A stretch of 64,000 bases of DNA from Rhodopseudomonas sp. BAL398 (GCF_033001325.1 NZ_CP133111.1:806001-870000), one strand, 5' to 3'; shown: positions 9,940 to 18,892, counted from the stretch's first letter. Notes: generated by a model not told the origin, from the letters alone. Made by a program: numbers and translations.

Positions 9940-9978
9940 GGGCCAAGGCTGAGGGACAAGGCTGAGGGCCAAGGTCGT
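9927..9978. repeat. Four tandem copies of a 13-bp unit
   Basis: The unit GGGCCAAGGCTGA occurs four times head to tail with one to three substitutions per copy (9927-9939, 9940-9952, 9953-9965, 9966-9978). The unit length is not a multiple of three and carries a TGA in each copy, so it is non-coding and closes the small reading frame that enters it. Slippage-type expansion is the simplest origin. Confidence 0.8.
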
Positions 9979-10068
9979 GCCGAGCAGCGCGGAGGATCCG
10001 CGCCGCTTGGCTGCCCCCGATTCGATCGATGGGGAGCCCGACGCCGCCTTTGCGCGGCGCCGTAAATC

Positions 10069-10716
10069 TCAGCGGACGTTGGCGAGCCGCATGTCGAGAT
10101 AGCCGGTGACTGATTCCATCAAGGGTTGGAGTTTGCCGTCGAAGAAATGGTTGGCGCCGGGGATGACGTGCTGGTCGATGACGATGCCCTTTTGGGTTTT
10201 CAGCTTCTCGACCAGGGTGTTGACGTCTTTCGGCGGCACCACCGCGTCCTTCTCGCCATGCACGATCAGGCCCGAGGACGGGCAGGGTGCCAGGAACGAA
10301 AAGTCATAGAGATTGGCCGGCGGGGCGATCGAGATGAAGCCCTCGACCTCGGGCCGGCGCATCAACAGCTGCATGCCGATCCAGGCGCCGAACGAGAATC
10401 CGGCGACCCAGCAGGCGCGGGCTTCGGGGTTGATGGTCTGGGCCCAGTCCAGCGCCGAGGCAGCATCGGACAATTCGCCGGTGCCGTGGTCGAAGGAGCC
10501 CTGGCTGCGGCCGACGCCACGGAAATTGAAGCGCAGCACCGAAAAGCCGCGATGCACGAAGGCGTAATAGCACTGGTAGATGATCTGGTGGTTCATCGTG
10601 CCGTGGAACTGGGGATGCGGGTGCAGCACCATCGCGATCGGCGCGTTCTTTTGCTTGGCCGGATGATAACGGCCTTCGAGGCGGCCTGCGGGACCGGTGA
10701 AAATGACTTCGGGCAT
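10069..10716 (-). CDS. Alpha/beta hydrolase (COG2945-like)
   Basis: A 215-residue single-domain alpha/beta hydrolase. Visible landmarks are the oxyanion-region HPHPQFHGTMNH, the FNFRGVGRSQG strand, the nucleophile elbow G-F-S-F-G (GFSFGAWIG), an acid-bearing GEKDAVVPP, and the catalytic histidine in PGANHFF. These are the features of the small COG2945 hydrolases often described as alpha/beta superfamily esterases; the substrate is unknown. It is divergent from the SUF operon's first gene across about 270 bases and may share that promoter region. Confidence 0.88.
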   Translation of the reverse strand: MPEVIFTGPAGRLEGRYHPAKQKNAPIAMVLHPHPQFHGTMNHQIIYQCYYAFVHRGFSVLRFNFRGVGRSQGSFDHGTGELSDAASALDWAQTINPEARACWVAGFSFGAWIGMQLLMRRPEVEGFISIAPPANLYDFSFLAPCPSSGLIVHGEKDAVVPPKDVNTLVEKLKTQKGIVIDQHVIPGANHFFDGKLQPLMESVTGYLDMRLANVR

Positions 10717-10987
10717 CAGCGATCCTTGATAAGTAACCGGCTTGTGCGGGCTCAGCGCGGGCGCACATAAAGCCTAGCAATTAACGCCGATCTGGCGCCG
10801 TCGGACGGAAGGGCGAACGGCGTGGGACGGGAAGCCGGGTTCTAGCATAGAGCGAGGGGCCAAAAGCAAGGTTTTTGAGCACTGGCCTTTCATGCGACGC
10901 ATTGGCGGCGCACGATGACGCCCGACCGGCGGCTGGCGTCCATCACGGCGCCGCGCCGCTAATCTGCCGCAAGGAACACGACATTTC

Positions 10988-12151
10988 ATGATTGACCGGG
11001 TCTATCTTGACTGGAACGCGACAACGCCGCTGCGCCCCGAGGCCAAGGCGGCGATGGCGGCGGCGTGGGACCTGGCCGGCAATCCGTCCTCGGTCCATGC
11101 CGAGGGCCGAGCGGCGCGGCGGCTGGTCGAGCAGGCGCGGGAGATCGTCGCCACGGCGGTCGGGGCGCGCGCGCGCCAGATCGTGTTCACCTCGGGCGGC
11201 ACCGAAGCCAATGCGTTGGCGCTCGCGCCAGGACTCCGCGTTGGCTCGGAACCGGTTGAAAATCTTATTGTTTCGCAAATCGAACACGCCTCGGTTCTGG
11301 CCGGCGGGCGGTTTCCCGGCGCGCAGACCCGCATGCTTGGGGTGACGCGCTCTGGCGTGATCGACCTCGATCATTTGCAACAATTGCTGGTGCAGGGGGC
11401 GCCGGCGCTGGTGTCGGTGATGCTGGCCAATAACGAGACCGGGACGCTGCAACCGATTGCTGAAGTCGCTCACCTGGTACATCAGGCCGGCGGCCTATTG
11501 CACGTCGACGCGATCCAGGCGTTCGGAAAAATTCCGTTCGATATCAATGAATTGAACGCGGATCTGGTGTCATTGTCGGCGCATAAGCTGGGCGGCCCGA
11601 AGGGCGTCGGCGCGCTGGTGATCGGCGCGGCGCTGGCGGGTCCCGAACCATTGCTGCGCGGCGGCGGCCAGGAACTCGGGCGGCGGGCCGGGACCGAGAA
11701 TGTCGCCGGGATCGCCGGCTTTGGCGCCGCGGTTACGGCCGTGATGGCAACGCTGCCGGCCGAGATGGCGCGGCTCGAAATCCTGCGGAATCGGCTCGAG
11801 GCAGGCCTGCGGCAAACCGAGGGCGTGATTGTGATCGGCGATCAGGTCGCCCGACTGCCCAATACGACGCTGTTTGCCGTCGCCGGACTGCGCGCCGAGA
11901 CCGCCGTCATCGGCTTCGACCTGGCGGGAATCGCGGTGTCGTCCGGCTCGGCTTGCTCTTCGGGCAAGGTTCAGCCATCGCATGTGCTGCAGGCGATGGG
12001 ATTCGGTCCGGAACTTGCACAAGCGGCATTACGGCTCAGTTTGGGCTGGTCGAGTAGCGAAGCCGACATCGATCGGTGTCTGGAGGGCTGGCGAAAGCTT
12101 TTCGGGACACTAATTAAAAGGGATCATGAAACAGTGCTTGAACGGTTCTAA
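10988..12151 (+). CDS. Cysteine desulfurase, NifS/IscS-type, first gene of the SUF locus
   Basis: A 387-residue PLP enzyme that removes sulfur from cysteine to form a protein persulfide. The PLP lysine is K200 in SAHKLGGPKG, the PLP-stacking strand carries the histidine of EHAS (residue 100), and the persulfide cysteine is C323 in the flexible SSGSACSSGK loop. This GSAC-SSGK loop is the class I (IscS/NifS) form, unlike the second desulfurase further down the operon. An AAGGA motif precedes the ATG. In related genomes this gene heads the suf cluster; an IscR/RirA-type regulator gene is absent here. Confidence 0.93.
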   Translation: MIDRVYLDWNATTPLRPEAKAAMAAAWDLAGNPSSVHAEGRAARRLVEQAREIVATAVGARARQIVFTSGGTEANALALAPGLRVGSEPVENLIVSQIEHASVLAGGRFPGAQTRMLGVTRSGVIDLDHLQQLLVQGAPALVSVMLANNETGTLQPIAEVAHLVHQAGGLLHVDAIQAFGKIPFDINELNADLVSLSAHKLGGPKGVGALVIGAALAGPEPLLRGGGQELGRRAGTENVAGIAGFGAAVTAVMATLPAEMARLEILRNRLEAGLRQTEGVIVIGDQVARLPNTTLFAVAGLRAETAVIGFDLAGIAVSSGSACSSGKVQPSHVLQAMGFGPELAQAALRLSLGWSSSEADIDRCLEGWRKLFGTLIKRDHETVLERF

Positions 12152-12234
12152 GACGGATGGTTTCATTTGCAGGATCGTGTAAGCAAGTGTGAGTTGATCC
12201 ACCGCGGTCCTTGAAACCGCGAGCGGAGGTTAAA

Positions 12235-13716
12235 ATGGCTGCCGTACAAGAGACCGTCGATCGGGTTCGCCAGATCGATGTCGATCAATATCGTTATGGA
12301 TTCGAGACGCTGATCGAATCCGACAAGGCCCCCAAGGGCCTGTCGGAAGACACCGTCAGGTTCATCTCCGCGAAAAAGAACGAACCGGCCTGGATGCTCG
12401 AATGGCGGCTGGAAGCCTATCGGCGCTGGCTGACCATGACCGAGCCGGTCTGGGCGCGGGTGAGCTACCCCAAGATCGACTTCCAGGATCTGTATTATTA
12501 TTCGGCGCCGAAGCCGAAGAAGCAGATCGGCTCGCTGGACGAGATCGATCCGGAGATTTTGGAAACCTACAAGAAGCTCGGCATTCCGCTGCGTGAGGTC
12601 GAGGCGCTCGAGGGCGTGGTGCGCCCCGAAGGCGAACGGCGGATCGCGGTCGACGCGGTGTTCGATTCGGTTTCGGTCGCCACCACCTTCCAGGCCGAGC
12701 TGAAGAAGGCCGGCGTGATCTTCATGCCGATCTCGGAGGCGATCCGCGAACATCCCGAGCTGGTGAAGAAATATCTCGGCACCGTGGTGCCGACCTCCGA
12801 CAATTTCTACGCCACGCTGAATTCGGCGGTGTTCTCCGACGGCTCTTTCGTCTATGTGCCGCCGGGCGTGCGCTGCCCGATGGAATTGTCGACCTATTTC
12901 CGCATCAACGAACGCAACACCGGGCAGTTCGAGCGCACTTTGATCATCGCCGACAAGGGCGCCTATGTCAGCTATCTCGAAGGCTGCACCGCGCCGCAGC
13001 GCGACGAGAACCAGCTGCACGCCGCCGTGGTCGAGCTGGTGACGCTCGACGACGCCGAGATCAAATATTCGACGGTGCAGAACTGGTACCCCGGCAATTC
13101 CGAAGGCAAGGGTGGCATCTATAATTTCGTCACCAAGCGCGGCGATTGCCGCGGCGACAATTCGAAGATTTCCTGGACCCAGGTCGAAACCGGCTCGGCG
13201 ATCACCTGGAAATATCCGAGCTGCATTTTGCGCGGCGACAATTCGCGCGGCGAGTTCTACTCGATCGCGATCTCGAACGGCTACCAGCAGGTCGATTCCG
13301 GCACCAAGATGATCCATCTGGGCAAGAACACCACCAGCCGGATCATCTCCAAGGGCATCGCCGCCGGCAAATCGCAAAACACCTATCGCGGCCTCGTCAC
13401 CGCCCATCGCAAGGCCACCGGCGCGCGCAACTTCACCGCCTGTGACTCGCTGTTGATCGGCGATCAGTGCGGCGCCCATACGGTGCCCTATATCGAGGCC
13501 AAGAATTCCTCGGCGCTGTTCGAGCACGAAGCCACCACGTCGAAGATCTCCGAGGACGTGCTGTTCTACTGCGTGCAGCGCGGGCTTTCCCAGGAAGAAG
13601 CCGTCGGCCTCGTCGTCAACGGCTTCGTCAAGGACGTGCTGCAGCAACTGCCGATGGAATTCGCGGTGGAAGCGCAGAAGCTGATCTCGATCTCGCTGGA
13701 AGGCAGCGTCGGTTGA
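12235..13716 (+). CDS. sufB: Fe-S cluster assembly scaffold subunit SufB
   Basis: Encodes 493 residues. SufB is the core scaffold of the SufBCD complex on which Fe-S clusters are built in the cytoplasm. Its beta-helix body is recognisable from [40 protein letters not shown] and [12 protein letters not shown], and the conserved C-terminal helices from [20 protein letters not shown]. The conserved GCTAP cysteine used in sulfur acceptance is present. The start at 12235 is preceded by GGAGG with 5-bp spacing; an upstream in-frame ATG (12211) lacks one. It follows the desulfurase by 83 bases. Confidence 0.97.
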   Translation: MAAVQETVDRVRQIDVDQYRYGFETLIESDKAPKGLSEDTVRFISAKKNEPAWMLEWRLEAYRRWLTMTEPVWARVSYPKIDFQDLYYYSAPKPKKQIGSLDEIDPEILETYKKLGIPLREVEALEGVVRPEGERRIAVDAVFDSVSVATTFQAELKKAGVIFMPISEAIREHPELVKKYLGTVVPTSDNFYATLNSAVFSDGSFVYVPPGVRCPMELSTYFRINERNTGQFERTLIIADKGAYVSYLEGCTAPQRDENQLHAAVVELVTLDDAEIKYSTVQNWYPGNSEGKGGIYNFVTKRGDCRGDNSKISWTQVETGSAITWKYPSCILRGDNSRGEFYSIAISNGYQQVDSGTKMIHLGKNTTSRIISKGIAAGKSQNTYRGLVTAHRKATGARNFTACDSLLIGDQCGAHTVPYIEAKNSSALFEHEATTSKISEDVLFYCVQRGLSQEEAVGLVVNGFVKDVLQQLPMEFAVEAQKLISISLEGSVG

Positions 13717-13720
13717 TCGC

Positions 13721-13957
13721 ATGAACGAATTTTGGTTCACGCCAAAATTGACAGGCTACGGCGCGGCGCCATCGACCTGGGAGGGATACACGCTCGTCGG
13801 TGCGTTGCTCGCGGTGGTTCTGGTCTGCAGTTTCGTGATGGTGCGGCGGGGGAACAGTTACAGATCGATCTTCCCGCTGCCGCTGAGGGTCATTGCTATC
13901 TCGACGGTCATCTTTCTGATCGTCTGCGCTTGGAAAACCGATGGGTCGTGGGGCTGA
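13721..13957 (+). CDS. Small two-helix membrane protein inside the suf operon
   Basis: A 78-residue protein begins four bases after the sufB stop and ends 33 bases before sufC, on the same strand. It has two hydrophobic segments (about 23-42 and 52-70) separated by a short basic loop (RRGNSYRS), which suggests a hairpin in the inner membrane with the loop in the cytoplasm. I do not recognise a family. No cysteines sit in a cluster-binding pattern (only C36 and C69, both in the membrane segments). Its tight position between scaffold subunits implies co-expression with Fe-S assembly, but a role in it is only inference. Confidence 0.6.
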   Translation: MNEFWFTPKLTGYGAAPSTWEGYTLVGALLAVVLVCSFVMVRRGNSYRSIFPLPLRVIAISTVIFLIVCAWKTDGSWG

Positions 13958-13990
13958 AAAGCCGACCTGCTGAAGATATGGAAACAACAC

Positions 13991-14749
13991 ATGACCGCAC
14001 TGCTCGAAGTCAAAAACCTCCAGGTCAGCGTCGGCGATCGCGAGATCCTGCACGGGCTGACGCTGTCGGTGAATGCCGGCGAGGTCCACGCCATCATGGG
14101 GCCGAACGGCTCCGGCAAGTCGACGCTCAGCCATGTCATCGCCGGCAAGCCGGGCTATGACATCACCGGCGGCGAGATCCTGTTCAAAGGAGAGGACCTG
14201 TTGGAGATGGCGCCGGATGTGCGCGCCGCCAAGGGCGTGTTCCTGGCGTTTCAATATCCGGTGGAAATTCCCGGCGTGGCGACGATGACTTTCCTGCGCA
14301 CCGCGCTGAACGCGCAGCGCAAGGCGCGCGGCGAGGCGGAGTATTCCACCCCGGACTTTTTGAAGAAGGTGCGTGAAGTCGCAGCCTCCTTGAACATTCC
14401 GCAGGAGATGCTGCGCCGTGGCGTCAATGTCGGGTTCTCCGGCGGCGAGAAGAAGCGCAACGAGGTGCTGCAGATGGCGCTGTTCCAGCCCAGCCTGTGC
14501 ATTCTCGACGAGATGGATTCCGGGCTCGATATCGACGCGCTGCGGGTCGCCGCCGATGGCGTCAACGCGCTGCGCTCGCCGGATCGCGCGATGGTGGTGA
14601 TTACGCATTACCAGCGGCTGCTCGACTACATCGTGCCCGATTTCGTCCATGTGATGTCGAAGGGCAAGGTGGTGAAAAGCGGCGGCAAGGAATTGGCGCT
14701 CGAGCTCGAAGCCACCGGATATGCGCAATATGAGGACAAGGCGGCCTGA
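13991..14749 (+). CDS. sufC: Fe-S cluster assembly ATPase SufC
   Basis: A 252-residue ABC-type ATPase, soluble and lacking membrane domains. Walker A is GPNGSGKS (37-44), the ABC signature is FSGGEKKRNE, Walker B is LCILDEMDSGLD, and the H-loop is VVITHYQ; the SGGEKKR and LDEMDSGLDIDAL forms are diagnostic of SufC rather than a transporter. SufC hydrolyses ATP to remodel the SufBD heterodimer during cluster assembly. It is separated from sufB by the small membrane protein gene, an arrangement that differs from the compact sufBCD of model organisms. Confidence 0.97.
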   Translation: MTALLEVKNLQVSVGDREILHGLTLSVNAGEVHAIMGPNGSGKSTLSHVIAGKPGYDITGGEILFKGEDLLEMAPDVRAAKGVFLAFQYPVEIPGVATMTFLRTALNAQRKARGEAEYSTPDFLKKVREVAASLNIPQEMLRRGVNVGFSGGEKKRNEVLQMALFQPSLCILDEMDSGLDIDALRVAADGVNALRSPDRAMVVITHYQRLLDYIVPDFVHVMSKGKVVKSGGKELALELEATGYAQYEDKAA

Positions 14750-14775
14750 TTTCGGCCGATCGATCGGATGACACG

Positions 14776-16104
14776 ATGAACGTAGCTGTGGCGAAGACGG
14801 ACAGGGTTGAAGCGGCGGGCGAAGGCGCTTTCGCGCTGGCGCGGTCGCGACTGCCGGGAGCGGGCAGCGTCGCGCAGGCGCGCGCCGAGGCCTATGCGGC
14901 GTTCGAGCGGATCGGATTGCCGCATCGCCGGATCGAGGATTGGAAATACACCGATCTGCGGGCGCTGATGCGCGAGGTGCTGCCGCTGGCGGCGGCGCCC
15001 GACGCCGACGCGCTGGCGCGCGCTGCGGCGGCGCAGGAGCTGCACGACATCGACGGCGTGCGCCGGCTGGTGTTGGTCGATGGCATGCTGGCGCCGAGCC
15101 TGTGCGCGTTCGGCGATCTCGACCCGCAGCTCAGCTTGCGCAGCCTGCGCGATGCCCTGGAGGGCGATGACGCGGCGTTGCACGCCAAGTTGTTCGGGCT
15201 CGATTCGGACAATCCGATGATCGCGCTGAACGCCGCGATGATGACCGACGGCCTGATCATCGCCATCGCCGATGGCGCCAAGCTGACCCAGCCGATCCAT
15301 ATCGTGCATATCGCCAGCGGCGGCGCGCCGGCGGCGATGTTCACCCGCTCGATGCTGACGCTCGGCAACGACGCCTCGGCGACGGTGATCGAGAGCTATA
15401 TCGCGGCCGAGGGCGCCACGGCCTATCAGGTCCATGACTCGCTGATCATCGCGGTCGGCGACCGCGCCCGGCTCGATCATGTCCGTCTGGTGGAAGACAG
15501 CCGCGAGGCCTTCAACATCACATCGTCATTGATCGACGTCGGCGCCCACGCCCATGTCAACACGTTCGGCATGACCACCGGCACGCTGGTCAGCCGCTAT
15601 CAGGCGGTGATCAATGTCGCCGGCGAGTATTCGCGGGTCGAGACCAACGGCGTCAACTTGCTCAACGGCAAGCAACATGCCGACACCACGCTGGTGATGA
15701 ATCACGACGTGCCGCATTGCGCCAGCCGCGAGGTGTTTCGCGCCGTGCTCGACGACCGCGGCCATTCGGTGTTTCAGGGCCGCATCAATGTCCGGCAGCC
15801 GGCGCAGCAGACCGACGCCAAGATGATGACGCGGGCGCTGTTGTTGTCCGACGAGGCCGAGGCCGACAACAAGCCGGAGCTGGAAATCTTCGCCGACGAC
15901 GTCGCCTGTGGTCACGGCGCCACCACCGGGGCGCTCGACGAATCGCTGCTGTTCTATCTGCGCGCCCGCGGCCTGCCGGAGAAGGACGCCGAGTCGCTAC
16001 TGATCCAGGCCTTCGTCGGTGAGGCGATCGAATCGATCGTCGACGATCAATTGCGCGAGCTGGCGATTGGCGCGGCGTCGCGCTGGCTGGAGGCCCGGGC
16101 ATGA
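14776..16104 (+). CDS. sufD: Fe-S cluster assembly protein SufD
   Basis: Encodes 442 residues; SufD pairs with SufB and SufC in the assembly complex and helps supply iron. The N-terminal helical region contains the conserved RIEDWKYTDLRAL, the middle is a repetitive beta-helix (HVNTFGMTTGTLVSRYQAVI, VETNGVNLLNGKQHADTTL), and the C-terminal part has the conserved FEIFADDV-like EIFADDVACGHGATTGALDE with the functionally important histidine (CGHG), and RARGLPEKDAESLL. The stop overlaps the sufS start by four bases, indicating translational coupling. Confidence 0.96.
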   Translation: MNVAVAKTDRVEAAGEGAFALARSRLPGAGSVAQARAEAYAAFERIGLPHRRIEDWKYTDLRALMREVLPLAAAPDADALARAAAAQELHDIDGVRRLVLVDGMLAPSLCAFGDLDPQLSLRSLRDALEGDDAALHAKLFGLDSDNPMIALNAAMMTDGLIIAIADGAKLTQPIHIVHIASGGAPAAMFTRSMLTLGNDASATVIESYIAAEGATAYQVHDSLIIAVGDRARLDHVRLVEDSREAFNITSSLIDVGAHAHVNTFGMTTGTLVSRYQAVINVAGEYSRVETNGVNLLNGKQHADTTLVMNHDVPHCASREVFRAVLDDRGHSVFQGRINVRQPAQQTDAKMMTRALLLSDEAEADNKPELEIFADDVACGHGATTGALDESLLFYLRARGLPEKDAESLLIQAFVGEAIESIVDDQLRELAIGAASRWLEARA

Positions 16105-17348
16105 GCACGCATCCGGCGGTTCTCAACGGTTCCTACGACGTCGCCAGGGTGCGCGAGGACTTTCCCGCGCTGGCCCTGAAGGTCTATGGCAAGCCCCTGG
16201 TCTATCTCGACAACGCCGCCTCGGCGCAGAAGCCCAGGCAGGTGCTGGAGTGCATGACGCGGGCCTATGAGACCGAATACGCCAATGTTCATCGCGGGCT
16301 GCATTACCTCGCCAATGCGGCGACCGAGGCCTATGAGGGCGGCCGCAGCAAGGTGCAGCAATTCCTCAATGCCAAGCGCTCGGAGGAGATCATCTTCACC
16401 CGCAACGCCACCGAGGCGATCAATCTCGTGGCGTCGTCATGGGGCGGGCCGAATATCGGCGAGGGCGACGAGATCGTGCTGTCGATCATGGAGCACCATT
16501 CCAACATCGTGCCGTGGCACTTCCTGCGCGAGCGCCAGGGAGCGGTGATCAAATGGGCGCCGGTCGATGACGAGGGCAATTTCCTGATCGAGGAGTTTGA
16601 AAAGCTCCTGAGCCCGCGCACCAAGCTGGTGGCGATCACCCAGATGTCGAACGCGCTCGGCACCATCGTCCCGGTCAAGGACGTGGTGAAGCTGGCGCAT
16701 GACCGCGGCATTCCGGTGCTGGTCGACGGCAGCCAGGCCGCCGTGCACATGGCGATCGACGTCCAGGACATCGACTGCGATTTCTACATCATGACCGGCC
16801 ACAAGCTGTACGGCCCGACCGGGATCGGCGTGCTGTACGGCAAATACGATCGGCTGGTGGCGATGCGCCCGTTCCTCGGCGGCGGCGAAATGATCCGCGA
16901 AGTGGCGCAGGACTGGGTCACTTACGGCGACCCGCCGCACAAATTCGAGGCCGGCACCCCGGCGATCGTCGAGGCGGTCGGGCTGGGGGCTGCGATCGAC
17001 TACGTCAATTCGATCGGCAAGGAGCGGATCGCGGCGCATGAACACGATCTTTTGACTTATGCCGAAGCCAAGCTGCGTGAGATTAATTCGCTACGGATGA
17101 TCGGCACCGCCAAGGGCAAGGGACCGGTGATATCATTCGAGATGAAGGGGGCGCATCCGCACGACATCGCCACCGTGATCGACCGGCAGGGCGTGGCGGT
17201 TCGCGCTGGAACCCATTGCGTGATGCCGCTTTTGGAGCGTTTCCAGGTGACCGCGACGTGCCGGGCCTCGTTCGGCATGTATAATACACGTGAGGAAGTC
17301 GACCATCTCGCACAGGCGCTGATCAAGGCGCGGGAATTGTTTTCATGA
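16101..17348 (+). CDS. sufS: Cysteine desulfurase SufS (class II)
   Basis: A 415-residue PLP enzyme giving sulfur to the SUF scaffold. The N-terminal YLDNAASAQKP, the PLP lysine K235 in MTGHKLYGPTGIG, and the active-site cysteine C373 in VRAGTHCVMPL identify the SufS/CsdA class, with the short structured cysteine loop. Class II enzymes normally need a SufE or SufU partner to accept sulfur; none is encoded in this window. It overlaps both neighbours by four bases (sufD upstream, sufT downstream), so it is within one transcription unit together with a second desulfurase at the operon head. Confidence 0.95.
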   Translation: MSTHPAVLNGSYDVARVREDFPALALKVYGKPLVYLDNAASAQKPRQVLECMTRAYETEYANVHRGLHYLANAATEAYEGGRSKVQQFLNAKRSEEIIFTRNATEAINLVASSWGGPNIGEGDEIVLSIMEHHSNIVPWHFLRERQGAVIKWAPVDDEGNFLIEEFEKLLSPRTKLVAITQMSNALGTIVPVKDVVKLAHDRGIPVLVDGSQAAVHMAIDVQDIDCDFYIMTGHKLYGPTGIGVLYGKYDRLVAMRPFLGGGEMIREVAQDWVTYGDPPHKFEAGTPAIVEAVGLGAAIDYVNSIGKERIAAHEHDLLTYAEAKLREINSLRMIGTAKGKGPVISFEMKGAHPHDIATVIDRQGVAVRAGTHCVMPLLERFQVTATCRASFGMYNTREEVDHLAQALIKARELFS

Positions 17349-17758
17349 CAGATACTGTGGAAGCCAAGACCGGCCACACGACCGACCCCAACACCGATGC
17401 GACGGCTGCCAAGGCCAATATGCAGACCGTGTCGGCGCTGTCCGCTGACGAGACCGAACGGCTCGGCAGCGAAATCGTCGCCGCGCTGAAGACGGTGTTC
17501 GATCCGGAAATTCCGGCCGACATCTACGAACTCGGCCTGATCTACAAGGTCGATATCAAGGATGATCGCACCGTCGACGTCGACATGACGCTGACCACGC
17601 CGAACTGTCCGGCGGCGGCCGAAATGCCGATGATGGTCGAGAACGCGGTCGCCACCGTGCCGGGCGTCGGCGTGGTCAATGTCAATATCGTCTGGGAACC
17701 GGCATGGACGCCGGAACGGATGACCGACGAGGCCCGGCTTGTGCTGAATATGTGGTGA
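17345..17758 (+). CDS. sufT: SUF system protein SufT (DUF59/MIP18 family)
   Basis: Encodes 137 residues. After about 35 variable N-terminal residues comes the MIP18/DUF59 domain: TVFDPEIPADIYELGLIYKV, then MTLTTPNCPAAAEMP with the conserved cysteine, and a final NIVWEPAWTPERMTDEARL. SufT proteins act in maturation of Fe-S proteins, probably at the targeting or carrier stage rather than on the core scaffold. It overlaps sufS by four bases and precedes sufA by 93 bases. Confidence 0.93.
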   Translation: MTDTVEAKTGHTTDPNTDATAAKANMQTVSALSADETERLGSEIVAALKTVFDPEIPADIYELGLIYKVDIKDDRTVDVDMTLTTPNCPAAAEMPMMVENAVATVPGVGVVNVNIVWEPAWTPERMTDEARLVLNMW

Positions 17759-17851
17759 TGCGTCGATCCCTGTGACGGAGCGACCAGTCGCCGAAGTAAC
17801 GACGGGCGAAGCAACAACGGGCGGCCTTGAACCGCGCCGAGGACTGCACAA

Positions 17852-18259
17852 ATGACCGAGATGACACCAGCTGCCAGCAATCCCGCCAAGCCGAAGCCGC
17901 GTCCGCGGCCGCAGGTGATGCGACTGACCGAGGCCGCCGCCGCGCGGGTGCGCGAACTGACCGGGCGAGCCGATTCCGAAATCGTCGGCCTGCGGGTCGG
18001 GATCAAGAATGGCGGCTGCGCCGGCCAGTCCTACACCGTCGAATACGCCCATGACGTGCGGCCGAACGACGAAGTGGTCGAGGACAAGGGCGTCAAGATC
18101 CTGGTCGATCCCAAGGCCGTGCTGTTCCTGCTCGGCACCGAGATGGACTACAAGGCCGACAAGATGCAGTCGCAGTTCATCTTCAACAATCCGAACCAGA
18201 CCGGCGCCTGCGGCTGCGGCGAATCGGTGCAGCTGACCGCCGCGACGATCGACAGCTGA
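17852..18259 (+). CDS. sufA: A-type Fe-S carrier protein (HesB/IscA family)
   Basis: A 135-residue A-type carrier that takes Fe-S clusters from SufBCD to apo-proteins. The three conserved cysteines are in place: C56 in NGGCAGQSY, and C120 and C122 in GACGCGESV. An N-terminal extension of about 20 residues rich in proline and lysine precedes the fold. It is the last gene of the suf operon; a stem-loop and a dispersed repeat follow. Confidence 0.94.
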   Translation: MTEMTPAASNPAKPKPRPRPQVMRLTEAAAARVRELTGRADSEIVGLRVGIKNGGCAGQSYTVEYAHDVRPNDEVVEDKGVKILVDPKAVLFLLGTEMDYKADKMQSQFIFNNPNQTGACGCGESVQLTAATIDS

Positions 18260-18264
18260 CACCT

Positions 18265-18290
18265 CTCGACGCCTTTAGGCCCCCGTCGAG
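18265..18290 (+). terminator. Possible stem-loop after the suf operon
   Basis: CTCGACG (18265-18271) and CGTCGAG (18284-18290) can pair around a 12-base loop, six bases after the sufA stop. There is no T-run, so it is a weak terminator candidate or an mRNA 3' stabilising hairpin. Confidence 0.3.
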
Positions 18291-18320
18291 CCTTGGTCGT
18301 CGGACGGAATCCGCCGCGTG

Positions 18321-18428
18321 GTCATCGCGAGGAGCGAAGCGACGAAGCAATCTGGTCTTAGATCGGGACGGCGGGATTGCTTTGCTGTCGGACGGCGCTG
18401 CGCGCCGACCTCGGCTCGCAATGACGAC
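18321..18428. repeat. Dispersed palindromic repeat (REP-like)
   Basis: The stretch starts GTCATCGCGAGGAGCGAAGC and ends with the imperfect reverse complement (…CTCGGCTCGCAATGACGAC), with the inner pair GCAATC/GATTGC. This closely matches the short repeat with GCGAGGAGCGAAGCGACG-type cores that I know from Bradyrhizobium and Rhodopseudomonas intergenic regions. It separates the suf operon from the TfoX-like gene. Confidence 0.65.
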
Positions 18429-18478
18429 ATTGGTCAGGATGACGGGATGAGAGATTGCTTTCGCCAGGGCGATGCCGC

Positions 18479-18892
18479 ATGGACCGCGATTTCCTGATCG
18501 AGCTGTTCGCCGCCTTCGGCCCGGTGTCGATCCGGCGGATGTTCTCGGGCTTCGGCATTTCCGTCGACGGCGTCAATTTCGCGCTGGTGCTGCGCGGCGC
18601 GATCTATCTGCGCGCCGATGCGGATAGTATCGCACGCTTCGCGGCCGAGGGCGCCGGGCCGTTTCAGTATCAGACCAAGGTCAAGACGGTGACGGTGGGC
18701 TCCTATTGGCAATTGCCGGAGCGGCTCTACGACGATCCCGAGGAACTGGCCGAGTGGGCGGGCAGGGCGCTGGCGGCGGCGCAGCGCGCGGCGCTCGCCA
18801 AGCGCGGCAGGGCACGCAAGCCGGTGACCAAAAAGGCCGCGACCAAGAAGGCCGCGGCCAAGCGCCGAACCAGATCGGCTCAGGCCACCTGA
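18479..18892 (+). CDS. TfoX N-terminal domain protein
   Basis: A 137-residue protein with the TfoX/Sxy N-terminal fold: RDFLIELFAAFGPVSIRRMFSGFGISVDG, YLRADADS, and a YWQLPERLYDDPEELAEWA end. A lysine/arginine/alanine-rich tail (KKAATKKAAAKRR) follows, which could bind nucleic acid. Stand-alone TfoX_N proteins lack the C-terminal domain of the competence activator, so a competence role should not be assumed. The last 13 bases overlap the 3' end of the convergent diguanylate cyclase gene. Confidence 0.85.
   Translation: MDRDFLIELFAAFGPVSIRRMFSGFGISVDGVNFALVLRGAIYLRADADSIARFAAEGAGPFQYQTKVKTVTVGSYWQLPERLYDDPEELAEWAGRALAAAQRAALAKRGRARKPVTKKAATKKAAAKRRTRSAQAT

Noticed and set aside
12152-12234. 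Possible iron-responsive (Irr/RirA/IscR) site ahead of sufB
   Set aside because: I looked for ICE or IRO-like dyads and found nothing close enough to report.
14626-15480. Long minus-strand open frame opposite sufD
   Set aside because: It has no domain and is the complement of a clear SufD; the high GC content makes such antisense frames common.
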